Assembly: GCA_947626365.1 (NCBI GenBank)
Contig: CANQRW010000020.1
Location: 1 to 48,220 of the forward strand
Length of the DNA: 48,220 nt
Direction of reading: 5' to 3'
Origin: an uncultured Lachnospiraceae bacterium
Lineage (GTDB): Bacteria; Bacillota; Clostridia; Lachnospirales; Lachnospiraceae
Positions 7,403 through 15,738 of the stretch are shown here, one piece after another; the first letter of the stretch is position 1, and each line of letters opens with the position of its first letter. The notes under the pieces were generated by a model, which did no database searches, was not told where the DNA came from, and saw only the letters and a program-made list of their open reading frames with translations. Both the position numbers and the translations under genes were made by a program.

Positions 7403-9061
7403 TTACCCTTCCAGCGCAATCATAATCGCCGGCACCAGCTGCTTCTTCCTGGACACCACGCCGGGCAGCCGCACCCAGTTCGGCTTTCCGTCCTCCTCCA
7501 GCTGGAAAGCATCCTGGATCATCCGCTCTGCCCCTTGTCCGTCGCACAGAAGCACCGTGGACTCCGTCAGTATATTGGTCAGCATCAGGAAGATCATATC
7601 CAGTCCCCGGGACTTTCTCTCGGAAATCAGGTAGGGAAGCATACGCTTCTCCAGCTCTTCCAGCTCAGAACCGCTCAGGGAATTAACCTGTCCTACGCCC
7701 AGAGACACCTTACCTGCCGTAAACAGCTTGAAATCCTGATACAGAATATCCTCTTCCGTCTTGCTCGCGAAATTGCTGGCGGCGGAGAACATCTCTGTAG
7801 CATACTTTTCCACTTCGATTCCCGCGATCTCTGCCAGCTCCATAGCCGCCTGCTTGTCAACAGGCGTGCAGGTCGGCGACCGGAACAGAAGCGTGTCCGA
7901 CAGAATCGCGCTGCACAGAAGGCCTGCCGTCGTCCGGTCCACCTCCACGCCATTCTCCTAGTACATCTGATAAATGATGGTGGCCGTACAGCCCAGGGGC
8001 TGATTCCGGAAATACACCGGCCCGATGGTCTCGATGGGGCCCAGCCTGTGATGATCGATAATCTCTCGAATCCGGGCGTTCTCAATGCCGTCCACCGCCT
8101 GGGACCTTTCGTTATGATCCACCAGGATCACGGATTTTCCTCTGGCCCCCAGAAGATTTCTTCGGGAGATCATCCCCTTATACTTGCCGTCCTGGTCCAG
8201 AATGGGGAAATCGCGGTGGCGCTTGCTGGTCATTACGTCCTTGATCTCATCCACCACGTCCGTCTCCTGGAACGTGATCAGGTGGTCGCATTTCATAAAA
8301 TATCCGATCGGCATGCTCTGGTTGATGAGACGGGCCGCTGTGTAGGCATCGTAAGGAGTCGTGATTACCGTACAGCCATGCTCCTGAGCCAGCTTCTTGA
8401 TGGTCATGGACACTGCGGCGCCTTCGCAGACGATGATACAGGCCGCTTCCATCTCGATGGCGCACAGCTGGGATTCGTAGCGGTTGCCCAGAATCACCAG
8501 GTCGTTCTTGCTTATGTAGTATTCCATCATGTCCGGGTTAGCCGCCGCGATCAGCACCTTTCCCTCGGAAAAATACGCGTTCTCATCGCCTATCAGCAGA
8601 AGGCCCTCCAAAGTCTCGATGATATTGGAATACCTGGTGTTGGCCTTGGACAGAATGCTGCTGTCCAGCACATCCAGGTAGGTCTTGGCGATGTCGCTGA
8701 CGGTGATCAGCCCGTCCAGCATACCGTCCGGCGTAACCGCGGGAAGCGTCACCAGGCCATCCTTCTGCATAATATTCCATGCGCTTTTCAGGGAAATATC
8801 CCTGCTGACGCCGGGAACCTGGCGGATATCGATATCCCGCACTTCTGTCCGCACATGGCGGACTTTCATGGGCTTTTCCACACCAAAATACCGGAGCACA
8901 AACTGAGTCTCCTCATTCAGGTGCCCGGCCCTGGCAGGCTCTACGTCTTCGCCCGTCACTTTCCTCTTAAGCGCCGCGTAACAGATGGCGGAGCAGATGG
9001 AATCCGTATCCGGATTCTTATGTCCGATCACAATGGTCTTTTTCTTATTGTATTCTGCCAC
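7403..9061 (-). pseudogene. ppaC: Manganese-dependent family II inorganic pyrophosphatase (DHH-CBS/DRTGG-DHHA2), interrupted by in-frame TAG
   Basis: 553 codons in one frame encode a CBS/DRTGG-containing family II pyrophosphatase. They hold GHKNPDTDS near residue 13 (metal ligands), paired CBS regions flanking a DRTGG-like domain (about 70-310), IDHHRLG near 342, SDTLLF near 390 and the DHHA2 domain to the end. A TAG at 7958-7960 interrupts the frame after YQMY; the sequence resumes as ENGVEVDRTTAG, as in intact relatives, so it is a single nonsense change inside the DHH catalytic domain. The stop lies in TAGGAG, and an in-frame GTG at 7948 follows 6 nt after that AGGAG, so the second half (7403-7948, 181 residues) could be reinitiated. 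Otherwise the enzyme is dead: the SDT metal ligand and DHHA2 are in the second half. No other pyrophosphatase is in the window. Confidence 0.85.
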
Positions 9062-9126
9062 AGATACATCCTCCGATTTTCAATTCCACAGATTCTTTTG
9101 TCCGGGCCCGTCCGCAGGCCTCAGCC

Positions 9127-10071
9127 TCAGTCCAGCACCAGCCGGGCCGAACCGTAGATTCCGGCGTCATTGCCCAGTTTCGCGAGACCGATAACCGGCC
9201 GATAGTCGGAAAGCGTAAGGCTCTTCTCATAATGCTCCTGAATCATATCTGTCAGATATGGCCCTGCCTTGGATACGCCGCCGCCAATCACAAAGATTTC
9301 CGGGTCCGCTATTTGGGCTATCGCTGCCAGAGCCACTCCCAGATAATGACACACGATATCCATGACCTCCAGGGCAATCCTGTCGCCTGCCTTGGCCGCA
9401 TCCAGTACGTCCTTGGCCGTCACATTATCTCCAAACTCGCGCAGAACCGACGGCCTGGCGGAACCCGCCATGAATTTTCTGGCCTCCCTGGCAATTCCTG
9501 TGGCGGACGCCGTCTGTTCCAGACAGCCCATGCCGCCGCAGTTGCAGCGTTCTGTCTCTCCTTCGCGGACATGTATATGGCCAATCTCGCCGCCCAGCCC
9601 ATGTTTTCCGGCTATGATCTTCTCATCAATGACCACTCCGCCGCCTACGCCTGTGCCCAGAGTGATCATCACAATATCTTTGTATCCCTTGCCGCCGCCC
9701 TGCCACATCTCACCGAGCGCGGCTGCATTGGCGTCATTGGCGCATTTCACAGGGATTCCGTCCAGCATGACGCTGAGTTCCTGTCCGGGATAACAGCTCC
9801 CCCATCCCAGATTCACACAGCGGGGTACATGTCCGTCTGCGGTCACCGGGCCGGGAACGCCGATTCCGACGCCCCTTACATCAGAAAGCTCTACTCCCTC
9901 TTTCTCCAGTTCTTCCCGGATAGACGCCGCTATATCGCCGAGGATCGCGGCCCCGTGGTTCTCGCTCCTGGTAGGAATCTCCCATTTCCTCAGAAGTTCT
10001 CCGCTCTCCTCAAACAGCCCGATCTTCACGGTCGTACCGCCAACATCTACCCCTACGCATTTCTTTCCCAT
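9127..10071 (-). CDS. glcK: ROK-family glucokinase
   Basis: 314 residues from ATG 10071, 8 nt after AGGAG; the GTG at 10080 overlaps the ribosome binding site and is rejected. The N-terminal phosphate loop DVGGTTVKIGLF, the catalytic NDANAAALGE near residue 105, GTGVGGG near 130 and the zinc-binding ROK signature with CNCGGMGCLEQ near 175 are all present. Such enzymes phosphorylate glucose with ATP at the top of glycolysis. It lies between the broken pyrophosphatase and the DUF5711-like gene, all on the minus strand. Confidence 0.92.
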   Translation of the reverse strand: MGKKCVGVDVGGTTVKIGLFEESGELLRKWEIPTRSENHGAAILGDIAASIREELEKEGVELSDVRGVGIGVPGPVTADGHVPRCVNLGWGSCYPGQELSVMLDGIPVKCANDANAAALGEMWQGGGKGYKDIVMITLGTGVGGGVVIDEKIIAGKHGLGGEIGHIHVREGETERCNCGGMGCLEQTASATGIAREARKFMAGSARPSVLREFGDNVTAKDVLDAAKAGDRIALEVMDIVCHYLGVALAAIAQIADPEIFVIGGGVSKAGPYLTDMIQEHYEKSLTLSDYRPVIGLAKLGNDAGIYGSARLVLD

Positions 10072-10089
10072 AGCCGTCACTCCTTTTCT

Positions 10090-11448
10090 CTAGTGCATCA
10101 TAATTTTCTGCATCACCTGGGGACCGGTAACGATGATCTCGTTGGGCAGCTGCCCTTTTGTGATCTTGTCCACCTGATAGTCAAAAGTTCCCTCATATTT
10201 CAGATTCCCATAGCGGTTATAAACCCTGCAGGAATCCTGATTATACAGAAATACCATATCTCCGTCCACATCCGCATGGGTATATTCGTAATTAAATCCC
10301 TGCGAAAATACCAGATCCCCATCGGCCTCATACAGATCCATCCGGTACTCGTATTCGCCGGAAGCCGCCGCAACAATGATTCCCGCGTATTTCCCGCTGT
10401 AGAAAATGCTGCAGATCTCTTCTTCCAGGGGCACCAGCTTGATCATCTCCGGGGACATCTCATCCCGGGAACTGTAGAAGGACAGGCTGTTGTCCGCAAA
10501 CGCCACAGAGTATGTATTATCCAGATAGACCACCCGCGCTACCATGCTGTTCTCATAAATCTCGTGAAAGCCTCCCACCAGACGGTTCAGGGCGTTCTTG
10601 CCCACCTCGGAGAAATTATAAAACGCCACCCGGTTCCGGAGCTGTCCTCCCTGAACGGAAAAATAGGAACCCATCAGCATATTGCCATCCGGAGACAGGC
10701 TTGCATCCAGTGAATATCCGACTCCCCAGTCGTCCTGATCGCTGTCGCTTTCCAGAAGCCCTTTGATGTATATCTCCATCTCCGTCCCGTCCTGCTGGAA
10801 ATAGTTGACCTCCGTGGAAGTTTTGTCCTCCAGGATCGCGGCTACCATTCCCCGCGAAGAAACCGTTATCCGGGAAATGGGAAGAACCGTGGTGGCGATT
10901 CCCTGAAGACCGCTCAGGCTGCATATATAAATCTCATTGCCCTGACGGTCCGCGATCGCCGCATAATCGCCGCTGACGGCCACGATGGGATTATTCATCT
11001 CGTAGCTCTGTATCCACACGTCTTTGCCTGACCCGTCAATATAGGCGGCGCCGTCCCTGCTGTATTTCAGCAGATTTTCTCCATATCGCGCATAACCCGT
11101 ATACCCTTCTTCCGTCCGGTCAAACTGCCGCTCCCAGACAAGCGTCGTATTCTCATACTGGAAAAATCTGTAGTACCAGTATACTCCGCCTAAAGCCCCC
11201 AGGATCAGTATCAGCAGAATAATAACGATCAGCAGCCTCCGGCGGACCACCTTCCTGTGGACCCGCTGAATCGGCCGTTCCGCAAGTTCTTCGTTGGTGG
11301 GAGCGCCTGCCGGGCGGATTCTTTTAATATTCCCCATGGAGGAATCCGGCTCCTTATTCTCTGTCCGAACCGGCTCGCCGGTCGTAATAATCCGGCTCCG
11401 CAGCTGATTTTTCTTAAATTCTCTGTTCATGGAATCATGATTGCTCAT
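10090..11448 (-). CDS. DUF5711-like single-pass membrane protein
   Basis: 452 residues from ATG 11448, which follows GGGAG with 8-nt spacing. The first 70 residues are basic and probably cytoplasmic. A single membrane helix (LLIVIILLILILGALGGVYWYY) is near residues 72-93. The rest (about 350 residues) consists of repeated short beta strands such as YAAIADRQGNEIYIC and VAFADNSLSFY, suggesting a beta-propeller-like extracytoplasmic domain. I place it in the DUF5711 group of clostridial proteins; its function is not known. The stop lies 18 nt before the glcK start, so they likely share a transcript. Confidence 0.75.
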   Translation of the reverse strand: MSNHDSMNREFKKNQLRSRIITTGEPVRTENKEPDSSMGNIKRIRPAGAPTNEELAERPIQRVHRKVVRRRLLIVIILLILILGALGGVYWYYRFFQYENTTLVWERQFDRTEEGYTGYARYGENLLKYSRDGAAYIDGSGKDVWIQSYEMNNPIVAVSGDYAAIADRQGNEIYICSLSGLQGIATTVLPISRITVSSRGMVAAILEDKTSTEVNYFQQDGTEMEIYIKGLLESDSDQDDWGVGYSLDASLSPDGNMLMGSYFSVQGGQLRNRVAFYNFSEVGKNALNRLVGGFHEIYENSMVARVVYLDNTYSVAFADNSLSFYSSRDEMSPEMIKLVPLEEEICSIFYSGKYAGIIVAAASGEYEYRMDLYEADGDLVFSQGFNYEYTHADVDGDMVFLYNQDSCRVYNRYGNLKYEGTFDYQVDKITKGQLPNEIIVTGPQVMQKIMMH

Positions 11449-11510
11449 CTTCGGTTCTCCCACAAGTGCCTTTCACTGCTTTCGTGTTCAGTATAGCACA
11501 AAAACCCTGA

Positions 11511-12830
11511 CTACGGAAGAATCAAATTTTGTCCGGCGATAATCTTGTCTTCGTCCTCAAGATGGTTCATCCGGCATATCTCATCCAGATAATTGCCATT
11601 CCCGTAAAGTTCCAGGCAAATCCCGTACAGGGTCTCTCCTTCCTGTACCTGATGCACCGTCTGCCCGGCCATCACCGGCAGGGACGTTTCCTCCGCCCCG
11701 CCTGCTGCCTGGCTGCCTGCTGCCTGGCCGCTTTCCGCCGCCCGAACGTCTCCTGAGGTCTGCCCGCCGGCCATGGCCTGCGGATCCGTCTCAGTCTGAC
11801 TTCCGTCTGCAGCCCGGTTATCCGCACTGACCTGACTTCCGGTCACAGCCGAATTATCCGCACTGACCTGACTTCCGGCCGCAGCCGGATTATCCGCGCC
11901 GGTCTGGCCCTCGGCTGCGTTCCCATAATCTTCTCTATTTTCCATGGTCTCTTTCTCGGCCGCTTTCACAGTAAGCTGAAGATCGCCTGAGGCCTCTTCC
12001 ACGATCACATCGCCTTTCTGGCTGACAATCTTATCCTGCCCCACGGTACCGGCCGGCAGAACAGATGCAATCACAGCTTCCATCTCCTTCATCCGCTGGT
12101 AATTTCCCATCATAGCGACTCCGCCTGCCAGAAGCATAATCGTCAAAGCCGTACACAATCCGCCAAGAATACGGATTGTCCCTCTTCGGGCCGTGATCTG
12201 GCTTTTATTTTCCTCCATCCGCTGACGGAAATCCCGGATTACCGTATCCCCTGTTCCGGACTCCACCCGGCGGACATCTTTTCTCAGAATCATGTAATCC
12301 TGCATCATCTGATTTCTCTCATAGTAGATACTGTACCCGCGCAGCCGGTAGAAACCGTCTTCTGATGATACATAGGCCGCCTCTTCCCCGTCCAGCCCGC
12401 TGTTTAAGTACATCAGCTGATTCTTTCCCGCAAAATACTGGCCATGCTGCTTCCAGTAATTCAAAGGACTCAGCGTACTTCCCGGCACGCCGCAGAGAAA
12501 CCAGCCCAATATGACTCTCTTGGGAAACATCTGTTCCATCGTCTGGTAGGTCTTCTTCCACGCGGTCTCGGTAAATTCTACCTTCTCTCCGCTTTCTGTC
12601 ACGTCCTCCATCTCCATGGCTCCATCCACGAACAGATAGGGCGTCCCGTCATGTTCCTCCGCCGTCCCAAGAAGCACGCCGACCCGCAGGTCTTGTCCGC
12701 CCTTGGGAAACAGGCGTTTCAGATACGTATTGACATAATCTTCAATGTAAAGCCGGATCGTCTGATCCCTCTCCCCAATCTGCCGGATATTTCTGGGCAG
12801 CCTGGGATATGGATTATATAATTCTCCCAT
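11511..12830 (-). CDS. Membrane-anchored LysM protein with an MPN/JAMM-like N-terminal domain
   Basis: 439 residues from ATG 12830 (weak GGGGTG upstream); a longer open reading runs into yyaC in another frame and is rejected. Residues about 45-180 look like an MPN/JAMM fold: RVGVLLGTAEEHDG, then ILGWFLCGVPGSTLSPLNYW, where active JAMM enzymes have G-W-Y-H-S-H-P and S-x(2)-D. Here the histidines are L and V and the aspartate is N, so metal binding should be lost. A membrane helix (ILGGLCTALTIMLLAGGVAM) is near 230. A low-complexity linker with GSQVSADN repeats follows (about 300-385), then a C-terminal LysM domain (HQVQEGETLYGICLELYG). The LysM part probably faces the cell wall. Role unknown. 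Confidence 0.75.
   Translation of the reverse strand: MGELYNPYPRLPRNIRQIGERDQTIRLYIEDYVNTYLKRLFPKGGQDLRVGVLLGTAEEHDGTPYLFVDGAMEMEDVTESGEKVEFTETAWKKTYQTMEQMFPKRVILGWFLCGVPGSTLSPLNYWKQHGQYFAGKNQLMYLNSGLDGEEAAYVSSEDGFYRLRGYSIYYERNQMMQDYMILRKDVRRVESGTGDTVIRDFRQRMEENKSQITARRGTIRILGGLCTALTIMLLAGGVAMMGNYQRMKEMEAVIASVLPAGTVGQDKIVSQKGDVIVEEASGDLQLTVKAAEKETMENREDYGNAAEGQTGADNPAAAGSQVSADNSAVTGSQVSADNRAADGSQTETDPQAMAGGQTSGDVRAAESGQAAGSQAAGGAEETSLPVMAGQTVHQVQEGETLYGICLELYGNGNYLDEICRMNHLEDEDKIIAGQNLILP
11818..11900. repeat. 36-bp tandem repeat in the LysM protein linker
   Basis: Two near-identical units begin at 11818 and 11854, with a partial third at 11890. 36 bp equals 12 codons and encodes GSQVSADN-type repeats, so unit gain or loss would only change linker length. 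Confidence 0.85.
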
Positions 12831-12892
12831 GGTTTCACCCCGCTTCCTCATACTATCTGATGTATCATAGCACGAAGGCGGCGCGGAATATG

Positions 12893-13492
12893 TCAAACAG
12901 GCGCCGTGGTTTCCCATAATTTTTCGACAAGGCAGATACTGTCGCAGACGCATTCGGCCATGCGCATGACCGTCGCCAGCCGGATACTCTGCAGCATAAG
13001 CGGGTCGAAACATCCGCAGCTGCTGACGATCCCGGTGATAAACAGATCTCCTACCGGACAAAGTTCCTTGCTCACTCCCAGTCCCGGCCTGATCGCCCCG
13101 CGGCCCAGGGTGATGCAGCCTGCGCGGGTTCCGATTCCTACGGAAGCATCTACCGCCACAATCAGATGATAGGGATAATACTGTTTGAGCAGCACCAGGG
13201 TCTCCCTCAGATTCATAGCGTGGATCGGCTGATTCAGCGTTCCCAGGACCTGGATATGCTTTAGTCTTCTCCTGCGCAGATGATACCCGATCAGCGGCCC
13301 CAGGCTGTCCCCCGTGGACCGGTCTGTCCCGATACACAAAATCAGCACCTCTTTCTTAGAACCGTTTTTCAGTTCCTCCCGAATCATCAAAAACAGCCGG
13401 ACAGCCAGCTTCGCCGCCTCGAATTCCTTTTCCGTATCATAATAGTACAGTTCCCTTCCGGCGGAAGCACCCTTTTTTCTTCTCGTCTCCAT
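12893..13492 (-). CDS. yyaC: YyaC-type spore protein (GPR protease-like fold)
   Basis: 199 residues from ATG 13492, chosen because AGGTGA lies 8 nt upstream; the ATG at 13516 has no ribosome binding site and sits almost at the predicted transcript start. ILCIGTDRSTGDSLGPLIG near residue 50, IVAVDASVG near 110 and LCPVGDLFITGIVS near 140 are typical of YyaC, a relative of the spore germination protease GPR. In Bacillus it is expressed in the forespore. The sigma-F-like promoter directly upstream supports the same here. Confidence 0.88.
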   Translation of the reverse strand: METRRKKGASAGRELYYYDTEKEFEAAKLAVRLFLMIREELKNGSKKEVLILCIGTDRSTGDSLGPLIGYHLRRRRLKHIQVLGTLNQPIHAMNLRETLVLLKQYYPYHLIVAVDASVGIGTRAGCITLGRGAIRPGLGVSKELCPVGDLFITGIVSSCGCFDPLMLQSIRLATVMRMAECVCDSICLVEKLWETTAPV

Positions 13493-13526
13493 GCACCTTC
13501 TCACCTGGTCTTTCATTTCTTAACTC

Positions 13527-13556
13527 TATTATAGACGGAGGCCGGGCCGTTTATGC
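13527..13556 (-). promoter_or_regulatory. Sigma-F-like forespore promoter of yyaC
   Basis: On the minus strand GCATA, a 15-nt spacer and GTCTATAATA match the Bacillus sigma-F pattern (GYWTA, 15-16 nt, GGNNANAWTR) at all but one position. It ends about 34 nt before the chosen ATG. Confidence 0.65.
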
Positions 13557-13632
13557 GGACAACTGCCGGACCTGTCAGGCTTCTCCCTTCAGAATGCCGG
13601 CTGCCGGCGCGTTATAAGGCATCCGCCGAAGC

Positions 13633-13661
13633 TTGACTTTCTCCCGGAGGAATGATATGTT
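13633..13661 (+). promoter_or_regulatory. Promoter of the 88-aa conserved gene
   Basis: TTGACT, 17-nt spacer, TATGTT, with an extended -10 TG upstream. It lies about 30 nt before ATG 13695. Confidence 0.6.
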
Positions 13662-13694
13662 AGCCACATAGAAACCCGACAAAGGAGGACGGCC

Positions 13695-13961
13695 ATGTTT
13701 CGTATGTGGGGAAAGATTTTCAGAGACAACAATCTTATCGAAGATACCACTATTTCCATAGGCGATTACAGCCTGACCAGAACTCAGATGGTATTCCGGG
13801 CGCTTGATGAAATCTGCTATGCCTTCGATCTGAGCAAACCCATCTGGCTGGATGCAAATATAAACGAATTCCGGCGTCTGTCCAGAACCCGGTTCCGCCA
13901 GGATAATTTTATCGATTCCATTGATTTTGACTACCTGGAGATTCATGTAATTGAAGAATGA
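13695..13961 (+). CDS. Small conserved hypothetical protein, 88 aa
   Basis: ATG 13695 follows AAAGGAGGACGGCC, a near-perfect ribosome binding site. The protein begins MFRMWGKIFRDNNLIEDTTI and is rich in acidic and aromatic residues, with no membrane segment or signal peptide. The predicted promoter, strong ribosome binding site and clean end before the next promoter support it as a real single-gene unit. The reverse-strand open frame over the same DNA has no comparable signals. I do not recognise a function; small proteins of this type occur in Lachnospiraceae. Confidence 0.75.
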   Translation: MFRMWGKIFRDNNLIEDTTISIGDYSLTRTQMVFRALDEICYAFDLSKPIWLDANINEFRRLSRTRFRQDNFIDSIDFDYLEIHVIEE

Positions 13962-14002
13962 TCTGACAAATCATAAATATTTATTAAAGATGGCACTAAA
14001 AT

Positions 14003-14031
14003 TTGACATTTTTTGCTTCCGGGAGTAAAAT
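14003..14031 (+). promoter_or_regulatory. Strong sigma-A promoter of the DUF5684-like gene
   Basis: TTGACA, 17-nt spacer, TAAAAT, ending 35 nt before ATG 14067. Confidence 0.85.
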
Positions 14032-14066
14032 AGCAGTATATTTTATAAAAGAAAGGGGAATGGGTT

Positions 14067-14516
14067 ATGGATGAGTCAGTACTCGCTTTTTTAGGCGGAC
14101 TGCTTGCCATTATTTGTGTGGCAGTAATCGCATGGTATGTGATCTATGCGATTGCCAACATGAAACTCTTCAGTAAGGCAGGGGAGGCAAGCTGGAAGGC
14201 ATGGATCCCGATCCTGAATACTTACACTTCCTACACGATCTGCTGGGAAGGCAAGTTTTTCTGGATCTGGATGCTCTGCTCTTTGATCAGCGGCTACGCA
14301 AGCCAGAGCCAGAATACCGTTGTGGCTGTCATCGCTTTCGCGGTAAATGTAGTCACTCTGGTCATCAGTCTTCTGAAGGCCATACGGATGTCCAGGGCCT
14401 TTGGACATGGCAACGGCTTCGCTGTCGGTCTGTTCTTCCTGGAGCCGATCTTCACCATGATTCTCGGCTTCGGCAAGTCCGAATACAAGGGAAAACTGGA
14501 GAACTTAAACGGCTGA
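14067..14516 (+). CDS. Small multi-pass membrane protein (DUF5684-like)
   Basis: 149 residues; ATG 14067 is preceded by GAAAGGGG. About four hydrophobic helices are visible: residues 5-30, a segment with WIPILNTYTSY and WIWMLCSLISGY, VVAVIAFAVNVVTLVISLL, and FAVGLFFLEPIFTMILGFG. The pattern of KAGEASWKAWIPILN followed by a late LEPIFTMILGFG is that of DUF5684-type proteins, sometimes found as the membrane part of larger proteins. It is a single-gene unit with its own promoter and terminator. Function unknown. Confidence 0.75.
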   Translation: MDESVLAFLGGLLAIICVAVIAWYVIYAIANMKLFSKAGEASWKAWIPILNTYTSYTICWEGKFFWIWMLCSLISGYASQSQNTVVAVIAFAVNVVTLVISLLKAIRMSRAFGHGNGFAVGLFFLEPIFTMILGFGKSEYKGKLENLNG

Positions 14517-14557
14517 TTTCACAGCAGGCAAATAGGATTTTGTTTTTCATACTGACA

Positions 14558-14585
14558 GCCCCGCCTGATTTTCATCAGGCGGGGC
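14558..14585. terminator. Strong hairpin between convergent genes
   Basis: GCCCCGCCTGA pairs with TCAGGCGGGGC around a short loop. It lies 42 nt after the DUF5684-like stop and 42 nt after the stop of the convergent gene at 14627, so it could serve both directions. Confidence 0.75.
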
Positions 14586-14626
14586 CGTGTTCTTCTCGGC
14601 TCAGACTGCAGAATTCAGACCGGTTC

Positions 14627-15547
14627 TCAAGCCAGATATTGCTTCAGTATCTGGCCTACCAGCTCCAGTTCATCCGGCGACAGTTCTTTGATCCAGTCGC
14701 CGTCAGACCGCCCCTTCTCCCGGCTGGCCGCAATCTGCTCAAGACCTCTTTTCAGATACTCTTCACTTCCGCCGCCGTCCTTCTCAGACGCCGGCGGCAG
14801 GACAGGCTCTTTCTGCTGCCCCTTTCTGGCCAGCCGGCTGCTTTTCCTGGCCGCACGGTCCGCGGCCCGCTCATCAGCGGCAGCCTCCTGGTTCCGGTCT
14901 GTCTCGGCCTGTTCTCCATGGCTGCTTCGGGCAATGCTTCGGATTCCGGCCCGTTTCACACTATCCCTGCTGTCAGCGGCCATGTCTTCTCTGGAAACCG
15001 CTCGGGGACCATCTCCGGCCGCGGCCGTCTCACGCGCCAGACGGTTAAACAGGGAATTCTCCAGATAATCCTGCAGAACAGCCAGAAGCTGCATCCGCTT
15101 TTCCGCCAGATTCACACCGCAGTCCACAAAAAGCGTCAGAAGACCGGTGAGAACTCCCACAGTTCCATACAATACAATATAATAATTATCACAGCGGTAC
15201 CAGTAGGCTCCGAAAGCCGCCGCTCCCCCCAGAAGGAAACAAAGAACCGTCAGCTGTCCGGACAGATTCGCCCAGCCGTTAAGGCTCAGGCCCAGGAAAC
15301 GATAGGCGGACAGCTGCTTTTCCAGATACACCTGGGTATTGTTGATCCCCTGGTTCAGGCGGTATGTATTTTCCGTTCTCTGCTTAAACTCCCGCAGATA
15401 GCGGTTCTTCGTCAGCGTCATGTTGTCTGTCTCTTTGATTAATCTTCGGTAGAGGCTGCGGGCCGTCAGTCTGCTGAGCAGACCGAGAACACATACGGCC
15501 GCCAGCGCGTACAATGCTTTCCCGGATTCCAGGATCTCCAGCATCAT
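14627..15547 (-). CDS. Hypothetical membrane protein, 306 aa
   Basis: ATG 15547 lies 7 nt after GGGGAG. An N-terminal membrane helix (about residues 8-25, LYALAAVCVLGLLSRL) is followed by a short charged helical region. Two more hydrophobic segments lie near 100 and 125 (LTVLCFLLGGAAAFGAYW and IVLYGTVGVLTGLLTLF). The C-terminal half (about 170-290) is a charged Ala/Arg/Glu-rich low-complexity region ending in a short conserved-looking tail SPDELELVGQILKQYLA. I recognise no enzyme motif. A TATAAT box at 15657-15662 upstream suggests its own promoter. Confidence 0.7.
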   Translation of the reverse strand: MMLEILESGKALYALAAVCVLGLLSRLTARSLYRRLIKETDNMTLTKNRYLREFKQRTENTYRLNQGINNTQVYLEKQLSAYRFLGLSLNGWANLSGQLTVLCFLLGGAAAFGAYWYRCDNYYIVLYGTVGVLTGLLTLFVDCGVNLAEKRMQLLAVLQDYLENSLFNRLARETAAAGDGPRAVSREDMAADSRDSVKRAGIRSIARSSHGEQAETDRNQEAAADERAADRAARKSSRLARKGQQKEPVLPPASEKDGGGSEEYLKRGLEQIAASREKGRSDGDWIKELSPDELELVGQILKQYLA

Positions 15548-15656
15548 TGCAAAACTCCCCTTTCTTTACTAAAAAGATAATCTTCGGCCATGTCTCCTCA
15601 TGCTGCCTGCTGCGCGCTCGTGGACCGCATGACGGCATGTCCTTTCAACGTGTCCT

Positions 15657-15662
15657 ATTATA
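15657..15662 (-). promoter_or_regulatory. Probable -10 element upstream of the 306-aa membrane protein
   Basis: A perfect TATAAT on the minus strand about 110 nt before ATG 15547; the -35 region is poor. Confidence 0.45.
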
Positions 15663-15738
15663 AAGGGAGTTTTGCCGTTTGGGAAGTTGAGAACGCCTAA
15701 AATCGTTCGTCAAATTCCGGCAGGAAACGATTCTTAAG

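Noticed and set aside
7049-9157. 702-codon open frame on the plus strand across the pyrophosphatase
   Set aside because: It is antisense to a clear DHH/CBS pyrophosphatase, has no ribosome binding site and encodes a His/Arg/Leu-rich sequence typical of a reverse-strand shadow.
12831-13337. N-terminal extension of the LysM gene into yyaC
   Set aside because: It would overlap yyaC in another frame and encodes low-quality sequence; the MPN-like domain begins soon after ATG 12830.
13575-13946. 123-codon minus-strand frame opposite the 88-aa gene
   Set aside because: The plus-strand gene has a promoter and near-perfect ribosome binding site; the minus frame has neither.
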